DNA of 55,665 nt from Aestuariivita sp. GTDB taxonomy: Bacteria; Pseudomonadota; Alphaproteobacteria; Rhodobacterales; Rhodobacteraceae. The stretch covers positions 1 to 55,665 of the forward strand of contig NZ_JAAWWD010000013.1 of NCBI RefSeq assembly GCF_021404545.1. The letters are read 5' to 3'. Both the position numbers and the translations under genes were made by a program. The notes under the pieces are model-generated. The model was given only the letters and a program-made list of their open reading frames with translations, did not search any database and was not told the DNA's origin. This document shows, piece by piece, positions 40,478 to 49,030 of this stretch; positions within the stretch are counted from its first letter, which is position 1, and each line of letters starts with the position of its first letter.

Positions 40478-40536
40478 GGTCCGCTCTGCCTTGCTGCTGA
40501 TGCGCACTTCTTTTGGTTGAGTGCTGAAACCCACAG

Positions 40537-40556
40537 TTTTTATCTAAAGTTGAATT
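40537..40556 (-). promoter_or_regulatory. Shared upstream box, copy 1
   Basis: TTTTTA...AAAGTTGAATT (plus strand), 59 bp before the start of paralogue 1. The same box lies 62 bp before paralogue 2 (44845-44864), with 18 of 20 bases alike. It may be a promoter or operator element kept after duplication. Confidence 0.5.
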
Positions 40557-40602
40557 CAGGCCAAAGTTTGGCGGAAGCGAACCAGAACTGTGATCATATG
40601 CC

Positions 40603-40625
40603 TATAAATCAATCACTTAGTGGTT
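40603..40625 (-). promoter_or_regulatory. Second shared box, copy 1
   Basis: TATAAATCAATCACTTAGTG followed by GTT. It resembles 41266-41286, with two single-base gaps. It lies in the gap between the lone receiver gene and paralogue 1. Confidence 0.4.
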
Positions 40626-40704
40626 TTAAGGGCATCAGACCCTTGTGCGGTGCCGGGATGTGGCCCTGCATCGGGTTGCCGCATGGGCTGCACCGGGATG
40701 TCAA

Positions 40705-41109
40705 TCAGGCCTCGTCCGTCTCACCCTCGGTCGCGTCTGCCCACATCCGGCGCAGTTCGTCGGGAAGCTGCATCGGATCGAACGGTTTGGTCAGAACGCC
40801 CAAGACACCTTCTTTCTTGAGCGAGTTGTTCAGCGCGGCTTCGGCCTTGGCCGTCATGAACACGGCCGGGGTCTTTTCATAATCCGGCATCTTGCGAATT
40901 TCGGCAAGCAGCTGGGGCCCGTCGGTCCCGGGCATCATGACGTCCAGCAACAGCAAATCCGGTTGAACTTGCGGCAATTCCTCAAGCGCGTCAGCCGCTA
41001 ACGAGCATTGATGCACTTCGAGCCCGCCGACGATCTCCAAAGACATCCTCGCAAGCGCCAGGATATCTTCGTCGTCATCGACATGCAGTATTTTCTTGAG
41101 CTCAGGCAT
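40705..41109 (-). CDS. Single-domain response regulator
   Basis: A 134-residue free receiver domain from the ATG at 41109 (MPELKKILHVDDDEDIL). The phosphoacceptor is Asp56 in LLLLDVMMPGTDG, with the switch Thr in VFMTAK and the Lys in VLTKPFD. It has no output domain, so it probably shuttles phosphate between the upstream kinase and the free Hpt protein. It has its own 222-bp upstream gap after the kinase gene. Confidence 0.92.
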   Translation of the reverse strand: MPELKKILHVDDDEDILALARMSLEIVGGLEVHQCSLAADALEELPQVQPDLLLLDVMMPGTDGPQLLAEIRKMPDYEKTPAVFMTAKAEAALNNSLKKEGVLGVLTKPFDPMQLPDELRRMWADATEGETDEA

Positions 41110-41265
41110 ACAGGCATCCCCATCAACTGTTATTGCGCCAAAAATGAGGGCAGATGGAGCGGCCACAAATCAAAGCCATCGTAACGGCACCCTTAACGGC
41201 ACGCGCTGCGATGTTTCGGATTTCACCCCACCTAGCCCTGATGCGTAGAGTAGAATCATATTTTA

Positions 41266-41286
41266 TATAATCAATCACTGATGGTT
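41266..41286 (-). promoter_or_regulatory. Second shared box, copy 2
   Basis: TATAATCAATCACTGATGG followed by TT, 156 bp before the lone receiver gene and in the gap after the kinase gene. It pairs with the box at 40603-40625. Confidence 0.4.
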
Positions 41287-41331
41287 CTCTGTCACAAAAT
41301 CGGTGGATAAATATGGGTATTCAGAAATCGT

Positions 41332-43386
41332 TCAGGCGGCGTCGCGTTGTGCGGGCGGCACCTGCACTTGGGCTGGCGCAGCCTCTTTCGGCAAGATGAC
41401 GAGAAACTTGCTCCCCTCGCCAAAGACACTCTCAACTGTAATTACTCCGCCATGGTGTTCAACCAGGCTCTTGCAGATCGCAAGTCCCAGACCGGCACCA
41501 CCATATTTTCGCTTGGTGGATCCGTCGGCCTGACCGAACCGCTCGAAAATGGCCGATAACCTGTCCTGGGGAATGCCTGGCCCGGTGTCTTCGACGACGA
41601 TCAGGACAGTCTCGCCCTGATCGACGGCCTCGACCCGCACATGACCTTTTTCGGTAAACTTGATGGCGTTCGCAATCAGATTAATGAAGATCTGGCGCAT
41701 CCGCAGCTCATCTGCCTGAATGACACAGTCGGTCGGCATGCTGATCAGATTCAGGCCCTTCTCCTTGGCCGAGACCGACAGTTCTTCGGTCAGGTTCTTC
41801 AGCATCGCGCCCAGATCGACGTCGGTGTATTCCAGTTCGACCTGTCCAACGCTGATCGTCGCCCAATCCAGAATCGAGTTGATCAGCCCCATCAGATGGC
41901 GACCCGACCGATCCGTTCGTTCCGCCTGCTTGGCGATTTCAGCGGCAAACGCGTCGAGCTTTTCGCGCGCGGGCTGAGTGTCGCCAACCGCGTCGCTCAG
42001 GTCCTTGAACCGGGGCAGGATGGTCACGTTCTTCAAGAACGCCACATAGCCCAGCACGATCGAAAGAGGTGTGCGAAGCTCATGGCTGACGTTGTTCAGG
42101 AAATCGGTCTTGGCGACGGCCGCTTCTTCGGCCTTGTGCAAAGCCGACTTTAGCTCCGAAACATCAATACGCAGACCGACCGTGTACCCATCGGCAGTCT
42201 TGGACTCAGCGATCCTGAGCCATTTGCCATTCGGCAATTGCTGTTCAACCGCCCCCTTGGGATCGGCGTGATCGGCCAGCCTTTCCTGGATCCACTCCTC
42301 TTCGCGGCCAGCTGCCTCGACATACTGCCCCCGGGCCACGCCGCGCCGGATGATGCTTTCGAACGTCGCGCCCGGCACGAAAAGGTCGGCTGATTCCCGA
42401 TAGTATGAGCGGTACTTTTCGTTACACAAAAGCAGCCGGTCATCGCTGTCATAGACCACAAACCCGTCTTCGATCGACTCAATCGCCGCAACCAACTGGC
42501 GCCGTGCATTGGCCCGCTCTTGGATCAAATGCCGGGCATAGTTGGCGCCGCCAAATCCGATCAGCACAAGCGTCGAGATCACGATAAGTATGCCCAGGCG
42601 GTAGGGGGATTGAACCGACCAGCTGTTGACTGGAACCAGACCGACCTGGACAACCCTTTCATCGTTGATCCGGATATTGGCGACCACAGGATCGCCGGAC
42701 CAGATATCGGGATTACCCAGAAGCGTCTTGGTAACGGATTCCCTTGCCGAGATCTCGCGCAAGGCGGCCGAAAAGCTGGTCTGGGTAAGGTCGAAACCAA
42801 CCTCAGCAAAAAAGGCATCAAGATCCAGAACCAAGGCATACACGTTCGGCGTCCGGCCCGCGCCCGCAGCCCGCACAATCAGGCCGGACCCGCCCTGAAC
42901 CAGATCGACTGGGCCAGAAACGATCGGCATATCGGCTGCGATCATTTTCCGAATATCGGCTATCTGGCTCGGCCGTGTGCGCAGGTCTAATCCCAAAGCA
43001 GCCCGGTTCGGCCCCAGCGGATAGACCCGGGTGATGATGAAATCCTCTGCCAGCGCGATATTGATGATGCTGGGATTGTCCCGGCTCAGCACACCCGCGA
43101 GCGAGCTGAACTGTGCCCCCTGCGGCCCACGCTCATATCCCATGAAGATCGCCAGGTTTTGCGCCATCGACTGATAGGCTTGCAGACGCGCTTCGGCGCG
43201 CGATTGAATGCCATCGGCGGTCAGTTGATGGGATTTGCGTTGATCGGCAAGCCAATAGGAGGCCGTGACCCGCTCCAATACGAAAGCCGCGACCAGACCG
43301 ATCACAACGATCACGCCACACACGAAGAAATAGGCGCGGCGCTGATGGCGTCTCACTTCATCGGCTGTTTGTCGCGTTGTCGTCAT
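41332..43386 (-). CDS. CHASE-PAS membrane histidine kinase
   Basis: A 684-residue sensor. A first membrane helix (19-37) and a second (264-281) flank a periplasmic CHASE-like domain, recognised from VYPLGPNRAALGLDLRTRP followed by IVSGPVDLVQGGSGLIVRA. A PAS domain follows (about 297-412; AIESIEDGFVVYDSDDRLLL). The phosphoacceptor is His435 in NNVSHELRTPLSIVLGY. The ATPase lobe has INLIANAIKF, VVEDTGPGIP and GGAGLGLAICKSL. It has no receiver of its own; the separate receiver and Hpt genes complete the relay. The Ala/Pro/Gln-rich tail is flexible. Confidence 0.93.
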   Translation of the reverse strand: MTTTRQTADEVRRHQRRAYFFVCGVIVVIGLVAAFVLERVTASYWLADQRKSHQLTADGIQSRAEARLQAYQSMAQNLAIFMGYERGPQGAQFSSLAGVLSRDNPSIINIALAEDFIITRVYPLGPNRAALGLDLRTRPSQIADIRKMIAADMPIVSGPVDLVQGGSGLIVRAAGAGRTPNVYALVLDLDAFFAEVGFDLTQTSFSAALREISARESVTKTLLGNPDIWSGDPVVANIRINDERVVQVGLVPVNSWSVQSPYRLGILIVISTLVLIGFGGANYARHLIQERANARRQLVAAIESIEDGFVVYDSDDRLLLCNEKYRSYYRESADLFVPGATFESIIRRGVARGQYVEAAGREEEWIQERLADHADPKGAVEQQLPNGKWLRIAESKTADGYTVGLRIDVSELKSALHKAEEAAVAKTDFLNNVSHELRTPLSIVLGYVAFLKNVTILPRFKDLSDAVGDTQPAREKLDAFAAEIAKQAERTDRSGRHLMGLINSILDWATISVGQVELEYTDVDLGAMLKNLTEELSVSAKEKGLNLISMPTDCVIQADELRMRQIFINLIANAIKFTEKGHVRVEAVDQGETVLIVVEDTGPGIPQDRLSAIFERFGQADGSTKRKYGGAGLGLAICKSLVEHHGGVITVESVFGEGSKFLVILPKEAAPAQVQVPPAQRDAA

Positions 43387-43466
43387 TTCATTGACCTTGT
43401 TAATCCGCTCAATCCCTCATGCCTTTATCATGCATTTCAAGGAGTTAGGTCAGCCTGTCACATATT

Positions 43467-43808
43467 CTAATCAAGTTCGCATTCCAGCTTATCCAATAAG
43501 TCGTTCACCATTGGCCGCACCTGCGTCCAAATCGCGGTGTTCCCGGCAAAGGCCATATCGATTTCGGTGGCCTGCGCGCCGATCTGGTCAAATCCCAAAG
43601 ACGATGCAATCCCAGAGAGCTTGTGACACTCGCGCCGGACAATCTCGGCGGCCTCGGCGCACTCTGGATCGCTATCCAGTGCAATGGTTGCCCGTTCCAT
43701 CGTGATGATGCGTTCTTCCAGAGTCCCGCGAAACCGGTTGCGAAGCTCGACAAGTGCGTTTTCTACTGATGCCCGTGGCGTGACCTGACACTGCATGTTG
43801 GCTCTCAC
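43467..43808 (-). CDS. Histidine phosphotransfer (Hpt) protein
   Basis: A 113-residue helical protein. The phosphotransfer His62 lies in RRECHKLSGIASSLGFDQIG, which matches the Hpt pattern HxxxGxxxxLG. It should carry phosphate from a receiver to the two response regulators. Its start overlaps the stop of paralogue 2 (ATGA), and the kinase gene begins 80 bp downstream. Confidence 0.85.
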   Translation of the reverse strand: MRANMQCQVTPRASVENALVELRNRFRGTLEERIITMERATIALDSDPECAEAAEIVRRECHKLSGIASSLGFDQIGAQATEIDMAFAGNTAIWTQVRPMVNDLLDKLECELD

Positions 43809-44782
43809 TGAATTCGTGTTGTGGCGCCGATCTTGGATCTGCCATCTCTGGATACAGGGGCACGATACTCAATCGCGGTCCCCGACTGACGCGCTGCATC
43901 AATCGCCAGGGACAGGATTTCTTCCGCCGTGTGGAACGACACAAGGCTCCGCCCGATCGGGGTGCCCAGTTTCAGCCGTGGCGGGATTTCTCCCACTGCG
44001 ACATACCACTCGCTGAGCGTCGACAATTTGAGCGACACCGCATCGACAACGGCGGATTGATCAAAACCGGAGAACCGGTTGACCAGAATGTTGAAATAGC
44101 AAAAGCCGGCATACGAGATCATCTTGGGTCCCGGCCCGACGGATTCAACAAGAATTTCCGCCACATCGAGAAGTGTGTCCCGAAAGGCCTGGGCGTCCTT
44201 TGTCGCAAAGATTTCGTGAATGTTTGGCACATGCACGCCGATCGCGACGCGGTTGAACATCTGCATCGAGCCAAGCTTGAGCACATAGTTCTGCATCGCG
44301 ATGTAGTCTATGCCAGCCGCCACCCCATCCAGGAAAAGCGCATCCGACACCTTGAGGGCCGGTACATCCGAAGTCGAGGACGCGGCGTCCTTTTTGGCGT
44401 TACGTTCGCGCATCAGGCTTTGGGCCATTTGCAACCGGCCACGCAGCTCACGACGGCTTAACGGTTTATTCAGGTAATCCGTAGCCCCGGCGGCAAACGC
44501 CTTGTCGACATTCTCCAGCTCAGCGCGCGAGGTGACCATGATGATCGGCAACCCTTCGACCGCGGGCTCTTCACGCAGAAACGAGCACAGCTCGACGCCG
44601 CTCATACCCGGCATATCAATGTCCAGAAGGAAGCAATCATAGTGGACCAGCCCTTCGCGCACCCTCTGGAGGGCCTCGACACCGGACTGCACCTGATCTA
44701 CGTCATGAAAACCGAGATCATTTAGTTCCGCCTTGATGACTTCAAGGAAGATCGGATCATCATCTATGCTGAGAATCTTCAT
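43805..44782 (-). CDS. Response regulator with degenerate GGDEF-like output (paralogue 2)
   Basis: A 325-residue homologue of the protein at 39503-40477, aligning without gaps over residues 1-300. The receiver is intact: D7-D9, Asp54 in CFLLDIDMP and Lys106 in YLNKPL. The GGDEF-like domain is decayed further: SYAGFCYFNIL replaces the catalytic loop (GFCYF at 226-230). IGVHVPNIHEIF and the C-terminal AEEILSLAIDAAR keep the fold pattern. It is the first gene of the relay cluster and is coupled to the Hpt gene. Confidence 0.82.
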   Translation of the reverse strand: MKILSIDDDPIFLEVIKAELNDLGFHDVDQVQSGVEALQRVREGLVHYDCFLLDIDMPGMSGVELCSFLREEPAVEGLPIIMVTSRAELENVDKAFAAGATDYLNKPLSRRELRGRLQMAQSLMRERNAKKDAASSTSDVPALKVSDALFLDGVAAGIDYIAMQNYVLKLGSMQMFNRVAIGVHVPNIHEIFATKDAQAFRDTLLDVAEILVESVGPGPKMISYAGFCYFNILVNRFSGFDQSAVVDAVSLKLSTLSEWYVAVGEIPPRLKLGTPIGRSLVSFHTAEEILSLAIDAARQSGTAIEYRAPVSRDGRSKIGATTRIQ

Positions 44783-44844
44783 GTTTTTGCGTTCTGCTCG
44801 TGTCCAGTTACAGCTCGTCTAAACTGAGCGCATGGGTGTTGAGA

Positions 44845-44864
44845 TTTTTACTTAAAGTTGAATT
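44845..44864 (-). promoter_or_regulatory. Shared upstream box, copy 2
   Basis: TTTTTACTTAAAGTTGAATT (plus strand), 62 bp before paralogue 2. It matches 40537-40556 in sequence and in distance from the start codon. Confidence 0.5.
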
Positions 44865-45110
44865 GTGGCAGAAGCTGGGCAGAGTTGGGGAGAGTGGAAG
44901 GTTACGGCGAGAACCCGCTGAGTCCGCTCTGGACAGGTGTTCGCGCGCCGTCAGACCTTTGGCCAAAAACGCGCAGGCTGCACGTTGGGTAATCTGTCAG
45001 CCCCACAGATGCAATCGGATGCAGGCGCTTTGAAACCCACCCTCTATTGAGACCGTCCGCACTGCGCGGCCACGCCAGCCGCGCAACCGCGACCCGATGG
45101 GATACCGACC
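44865..45110. other. Intergenic stretch upstream of the relay cluster
   Basis: About 245 bp between the shared box and the end of the ada-like gene. No gene, RNA or strong terminator seen. Confidence 0.4.
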
Positions 45111-45962
45111 CTACCCCGCGTCGGCTTGCGCCGCCTCATAGGCCAACATCGCGCGCTTCATCGGAATCCCCCAATGGTACCCGCCCAGGCCACCCGATTT
45201 GCGCAAGGCCCGATGGCAGGGGATCAGCCAACTGACCGGGTTGCGCCCCACAGCGGTGCCCACGGCACGCACAGCCTTTGGCCGTCCGATGGACTGGGCA
45301 ATCTCGGAATAGGTGGTCACATGGCCCGAGGGGATCGTCAGCAACGCCTCCCACACCTTGATCTGAAACGGCGCCCCGATCAGGTAGAGCGGCGCGGCCT
45401 CAAGGTGGTTTGATACCCCGAAGGCTGCCAGGACCCAGGGCCGCAGGCGCATGGGATCCTCGACAAACACCGCCTTTGGCCAGCGACCGATCAGATCCTG
45501 CATCGCGTGATCCTCGCCCATCTCGGCGGCAAACCCAAGACCGCAAAGCCCCTTATCGGTGCCCATTACCAGGGTTGGACCGAAGGGGCTTTCGAACCAG
45601 CCCCAATAGATTGTCAGACCATCGCCACCGCGCGCGTAATCGCCCGGGCTCATCGCTTCCCACCGGACAAAGAGGTCATGCAGGCGCCCGCCGCCCGACA
45701 ATCCGGCCTCATGTGCGGCCTCCAGCGTGGTGAACCGGTCACGCAGAAGCGCCTTGGCATGGCCCAAAGTCAGGTATTGCTGATACCGTTTCGGGCTCAC
45801 GCCGACCCAAGCCGAGAACAGGCGCTGAAAATGCGCGGGGCTCATCTTCATTTCGCGCGCCAGGTCATCCAGCGTCATCTGAGGTCCGCCGACGTCAATC
45901 AGCTCGATTGCGCGGCGCATGACGTTGTAGTGATACCCTTGGTCGGTGTTTTGGATGTTCAT
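45111..45962 (-). CDS. AraC-HTH/O6-alkylguanine-DNA alkyltransferase (Ada-like)
   Basis: A 283-residue protein. An AraC-type helix-turn-helix region (about 15-110; LDDLAREMKMSPAHFQRLFSAWVGVSPKRYQQYL) is fused to a methyltransferase domain ending in the acceptor-cysteine motif NPVSWLIPCHRALRKSGGLGGY. It repairs O6-methylguanine. The N-terminal zinc domain of E. coli Ada, which senses methyl phosphotriesters, is missing, so it may not be an inducible regulator of the same kind. It is divergent from nth. Confidence 0.92.
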   Translation of the reverse strand: MNIQNTDQGYHYNVMRRAIELIDVGGPQMTLDDLAREMKMSPAHFQRLFSAWVGVSPKRYQQYLTLGHAKALLRDRFTTLEAAHEAGLSGGGRLHDLFVRWEAMSPGDYARGGDGLTIYWGWFESPFGPTLVMGTDKGLCGLGFAAEMGEDHAMQDLIGRWPKAVFVEDPMRLRPWVLAAFGVSNHLEAAPLYLIGAPFQIKVWEALLTIPSGHVTTYSEIAQSIGRPKAVRAVGTAVGRNPVSWLIPCHRALRKSGGLGGYHWGIPMKRAMLAYEAAQADAG

Positions 45963-46145
45963 GTCTCAATTCTCCGGCTTGATCCCAAAGATAGGACCGT
46001 TGCCGGGTCGGTGCGACCCGAATCCTGCGACTCTTTGCGATCTCCCCGGTCTTGTCGAGTAAGCCGCTGACCGGTGACCTCGAACCCCAAGCGGCGTACG
46101 TTAGGGGGTTGCCCGGGCAGGTACATCGCGCCAAAAGAGACGGTG

Positions 46146-46790
46146 ATGGCCAAGCAACTCGATTACCATACGATTCACCAGATCTTCACCCGCTTTCGCA
46201 ATGCTGAGCCCGAACCCAAGGGTGAGCTTGAGCATGTCAATGTCTATACGTTGGTGGTGGCTGTGGCGCTGAGCGCGCAAGCGACCGATGCCGGTGTGAA
46301 CAAGGCGACGCGCGCGCTTTTTCAGATCGCGGATACTCCGCAGAAAATGCTCGATCTGGGCGAGGCGCGGCTGATTGAGCATATCAAGACCATTGGCCTT
46401 TACCGCAACAAGGCCAAGAACGTGATAAAGCTCAGCCGGATCCTGGTTGAGGAGTACGGGGGTAAGGTGCCCTCCTCCCGCGCGGCACTGCAATCGCTGC
46501 CGGGGGTCGGACGCAAGACCGCCAATGTGGTTCTGAACATGTGGTGGCATTTCCCGGCGCAGGCCGTTGATACCCACATCTTTCGTCTGGGCAACCGATC
46601 CGGGATTGCACCGGGCAAGGATGTCGATGCGGTCGAACGCGCCATCGAAGACAACATTCCGGCGGAATTCCAGCTTCATGCCCATCACTGGATGATCCTG
46701 CATGGCCGCTATACCTGTGTCGCGCGCAAGCCCAAATGCCAAGCCTGCCTGATCCGCGACCTCTGTCAATTTGAGGACAAGACTGAATGA
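46146..46790 (+). CDS. nth: Endonuclease III
   Basis: A DNA glycosylase/AP lyase for oxidised pyrimidines. The 214-residue protein from the ATG at 46146 has the helix-hairpin-helix LPGVGRKTANVVLN with the catalytic Lys, then the catalytic Asp in VDTHIFRL. The iron-sulfur cysteines CVARKPKCQACLIRDLC show C-x6-C-x2-C-x5-C spacing. The frame from 46074 adds 24 unlikely residues. It overlaps the kinase gene by 4 bp. Confidence 0.96.
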   Translation: MAKQLDYHTIHQIFTRFRNAEPEPKGELEHVNVYTLVVAVALSAQATDAGVNKATRALFQIADTPQKMLDLGEARLIEHIKTIGLYRNKAKNVIKLSRILVEEYGGKVPSSRAALQSLPGVGRKTANVVLNMWWHFPAQAVDTHIFRLGNRSGIAPGKDVDAVERAIEDNIPAEFQLHAHHWMILHGRYTCVARKPKCQACLIRDLCQFEDKTE

Positions 46791-47779
46791 CCAAAACCTA
46801 TGATCTGGTTGGCATCGGCAACGCGGTTGTCGATGTGATCTCGCAATCCGACGATGCGTTCCTCGACAATATGGGGATCGAAAAGGGCATTATGCAACTG
46901 ATCGAGCGCGACCGGGCCGAGCTGCTCTATGGTGCCATGCAGAACCGGGTTCAGACACCGGGCGGGTCAGTGGCCAACACCATCGCAGGTGCAGGCGCGC
47001 TGGGTCTGGACACGGCCTTTATCGGGCGGGTGAACGATGACGGGCTGGGCCGATTTTATGCCAGTGCAATGACCGAGCATGGCATTGATTTCGTCAACGA
47101 TCCGGTTGCAGACGGTGTCGTGCCCACCTCCCGCTCGATGATCTTCGTCTCCCCCGACGGGGAGCGGTCGATGAATACCTATCTGGGGATTTCCACCAGC
47201 CTCTCATCAGACGATGTCCCTCGGGCAGTGTCAGGCAATGCCAAGCTGATGTTTCTCGAAGGCTATCTCTTTGATCACGATGCAGGCAAGACCGCGTTCC
47301 GCGAAGCCGCCCGCGCGACCCGGGCGGCGGGTGGCAAGGCGGGCATCGCAATCTCGGACCCGTTCTGCGTCGACCGGCACCGCGCCGATTTCCTGTCTCT
47401 GATCCAGCACGATCTGGATTTCGTGATCGGCAACGAGGCCGAGATACAATCGCTGTTTGAAACCGATCATCTGGACGATGCGCTGATGCTGACCGCCGGC
47501 ATCTGCGGTCTGGTGGTCTGCACCCGCTCCGGCGACGGCGTCAGCGTGATGGAAGGCACCAACCGCACAGATGTCGCGGTCGACAAGATCACGCCCGTTG
47601 ATGCCACGGGTGCGGGCGATCAGTTTGCCGCAGGGTTCCTTTATGGTATGTCTACCGGCCGCGACATGGAAACCTGCGCGCGCCTCGGCAATGCCTGCGC
47701 ACGCGAAGTGATCAGCCATATCGGCCCACGGCCCGAGGCGGATATGCAGGCGCTGATCAAAGCCGAGGGGTTGGTGTGA
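46787..47779 (+). CDS. PfkB-family kinase, adenosine kinase-like
   Basis: A 330-residue sugar/nucleoside kinase. It begins YDLVGIGNAVVDVISQ, has the substrate motif TPGGSVANTIAGAGALG and the C-terminal catalytic PVDATGAGDQFAAGFLYG. It most resembles adenosine kinase-like proteins. Whether it phosphorylates adenosine or a sugar needs assay. It sits between nth and the GNAT gene with 4-bp overlaps on both sides. Confidence 0.9.
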   Translation: MTKTYDLVGIGNAVVDVISQSDDAFLDNMGIEKGIMQLIERDRAELLYGAMQNRVQTPGGSVANTIAGAGALGLDTAFIGRVNDDGLGRFYASAMTEHGIDFVNDPVADGVVPTSRSMIFVSPDGERSMNTYLGISTSLSSDDVPRAVSGNAKLMFLEGYLFDHDAGKTAFREAARATRAAGGKAGIAISDPFCVDRHRADFLSLIQHDLDFVIGNEAEIQSLFETDHLDDALMLTAGICGLVVCTRSGDGVSVMEGTNRTDVAVDKITPVDATGAGDQFAAGFLYGMSTGRDMETCARLGNACAREVISHIGPRPEADMQALIKAEGLV

Positions 47780-48381
47780 CGCCGCCGCTTGCTCCGGGTC
47801 TGTTTGACGTTCCGCCAGGGATGGTAGCGACCGTCGTCACCCATCTTGAGATGACGCAGCGCCCTCCGCTCAGGGACGTGGCGGCGGATGTGCCCAATGT
47901 GGTTCTCGTCCCCGAGATCGGTGTGGCCGATTACAGGGATATCTATGCCCGGGTTGGGGCGCATAACTGGCTATGGTTCTCACGGATGCAGATGTCGGAC
48001 ACGGATCTTGCGGCGATCCTGGACGACAGTGACATGCGTGTGGCAACCATGCTGGTCGAGGGCAGACCCGAAGCCCTCCTGGAGCTCGATTTTCGCCAGC
48101 AAGGCGCGTGCGAGCTGGCCTTTTTCGGGGTCAGCTCGCGGCTGCTGGGGAAAGGCGCGGGGCGCGCGTTGATGAACGAGGCGATCCGGTTGGCCTGGGA
48201 CCGTCCTATCCGGCGGTTTCACGTGCATACCTGCACGCTGGATCATCCCGGCGCCTTGTCGTTCTATCGCCGGTCAGGGTTCACACCGATCCGCCAGCAG
48301 ATCGAGATAGCACCCGATCCGCGGCTGGCAGGGGTGCTGCCGACCGAGGCCGGTCCCCATATTCCGATCTTTGACCCGTAG
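47776..48381 (+). CDS. GNAT-family N-acetyltransferase
   Basis: A 201-residue acetyltransferase with a GTG start at 47776 overlapping the kinase stop. The acetyl-CoA-binding stretch is SSRLLGKGAGRALMNEAI, followed by HVHTCTLDHPGALSFYRRSGF. The acceptor is unknown. Its stop codon lies inside a 22-bp inverted repeat. Confidence 0.88.
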   Translation: MTPPLAPGLFDVPPGMVATVVTHLEMTQRPPLRDVAADVPNVVLVPEIGVADYRDIYARVGAHNWLWFSRMQMSDTDLAAILDDSDMRVATMLVEGRPEALLELDFRQQGACELAFFGVSSRLLGKGAGRALMNEAIRLAWDRPIRRFHVHTCTLDHPGALSFYRRSGFTPIRQQIEIAPDPRLAGVLPTEAGPHIPIFDP

Positions 48382-48431
48382 GGCGGGACTTGTCCCGCCC
48401 CGACCGGCCGGCGGGACAAGTCCCGCCCTAC
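48378..48431. repeat. REP-like perfect inverted repeat
   Basis: Arms of 22 bp (48378-48399 and 48410-48431) are perfect reverse complements around a 10-base spacer. Each arm is itself palindromic (GGCGGGACTTGTCCCGCC), so two alternative folds are possible. It starts at the GNAT stop codon and may serve as a terminator between the convergent GNAT and secreted-protein genes. Confidence 0.85.
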
Positions 48432-48454
48432 AACAACGCTCGGCCAAGGACGCG

Positions 48455-49030
48455 TTACTCCTGCGGCACCTCACAGCGCCCCTGTCGCATGCAGCGCGCA
48501 AGGTCCTGCTCGATCTCATCCGTCGCCGGAAAGACGAAGCCGCCGCAGGGGTTGGTGGCCACCACCTTCTCTCCCTCGCGCAATTCCACAAAGACAACGT
48601 AGGATGCGCCCGAAACGATCCCGGCACACCACGGGCCGTAGCACGAGACCTCAAGCGTGACCTCCCCCTGATATGGGCGGAGGAACCCGTTCCGGCCCAG
48701 CTGCTCCCCCCCAAGAAACCCCTCGATCCGGGTCATCGGAGGCGTATCGTCGTGGTTGTGCAAATCAGCACGTGGCAACGCATGCTCATTGAAAACAAGC
48801 TCTCCCCGGACGATGAGATAGAGCTTGTCCGATCCCGCCGCCGCGCCCCAGGCATGCATGTGCGTCCAAGGCACGCAAGTTAACGCCAACGCTGGCCCGG
48901 CCAGCAGCGCCAAAAGTCCGCTTAGGCAGGCCCGATATGCGGCGCGAACTCTTCCAGGACGCGACTGTAGACCGCGCGCTTGAAGGGGACGATCTTGTCG
49001 ACCAGTTGATCGGGGGGCTGCCAGCGCCAT
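48455..49030 (-). CDS. Putative secreted cysteine-containing protein, start uncertain
   Basis: The C-terminal part (from about 48915 leftwards) has a signal-peptide-like segment [15 protein letters not shown], then a mature region with six cysteines, including CYGPWC and CMRQGRC, which suggests disulfides in the periplasm. No known family recognised. Between the rppH stop and the signal there is no ATG or GTG. The nearest ATG in frame (49030) lies within rppH, and a TTG at about 48910 would shorten the signal. A non-canonical start or a sequence error may be involved. Confidence 0.55.
   Translation of the reverse strand: MALAAPRSTGRQDRPLQARGLQSRPGRVRAAYRACLSGLLALLAGPALALTCVPWTHMHAWGAAAGSDKLYLIVRGELVFNEHALPRADLHNHDDTPPMTRIEGFLGGEQLGRNGFLRPYQGEVTLEVSCYGPWCAGIVSGASYVVFVELREGEKVVATNPCGGFVFPATDEIEQDLARCMRQGRCEVPQE

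Noticed and set aside
35964-43441. Repeated 14-mer TCATGCATTTCAAG at 35964-35977 and 43428-43441
   Set aside because: Several 14-mer matches are expected by chance in 55 kb; contexts differ.
39503-44782. The two regulators as active diguanylate cyclases
   Set aside because: The GGDEF signature and metal-binding acids are replaced (GSGNF, GFCYF), so catalysis is not supported.
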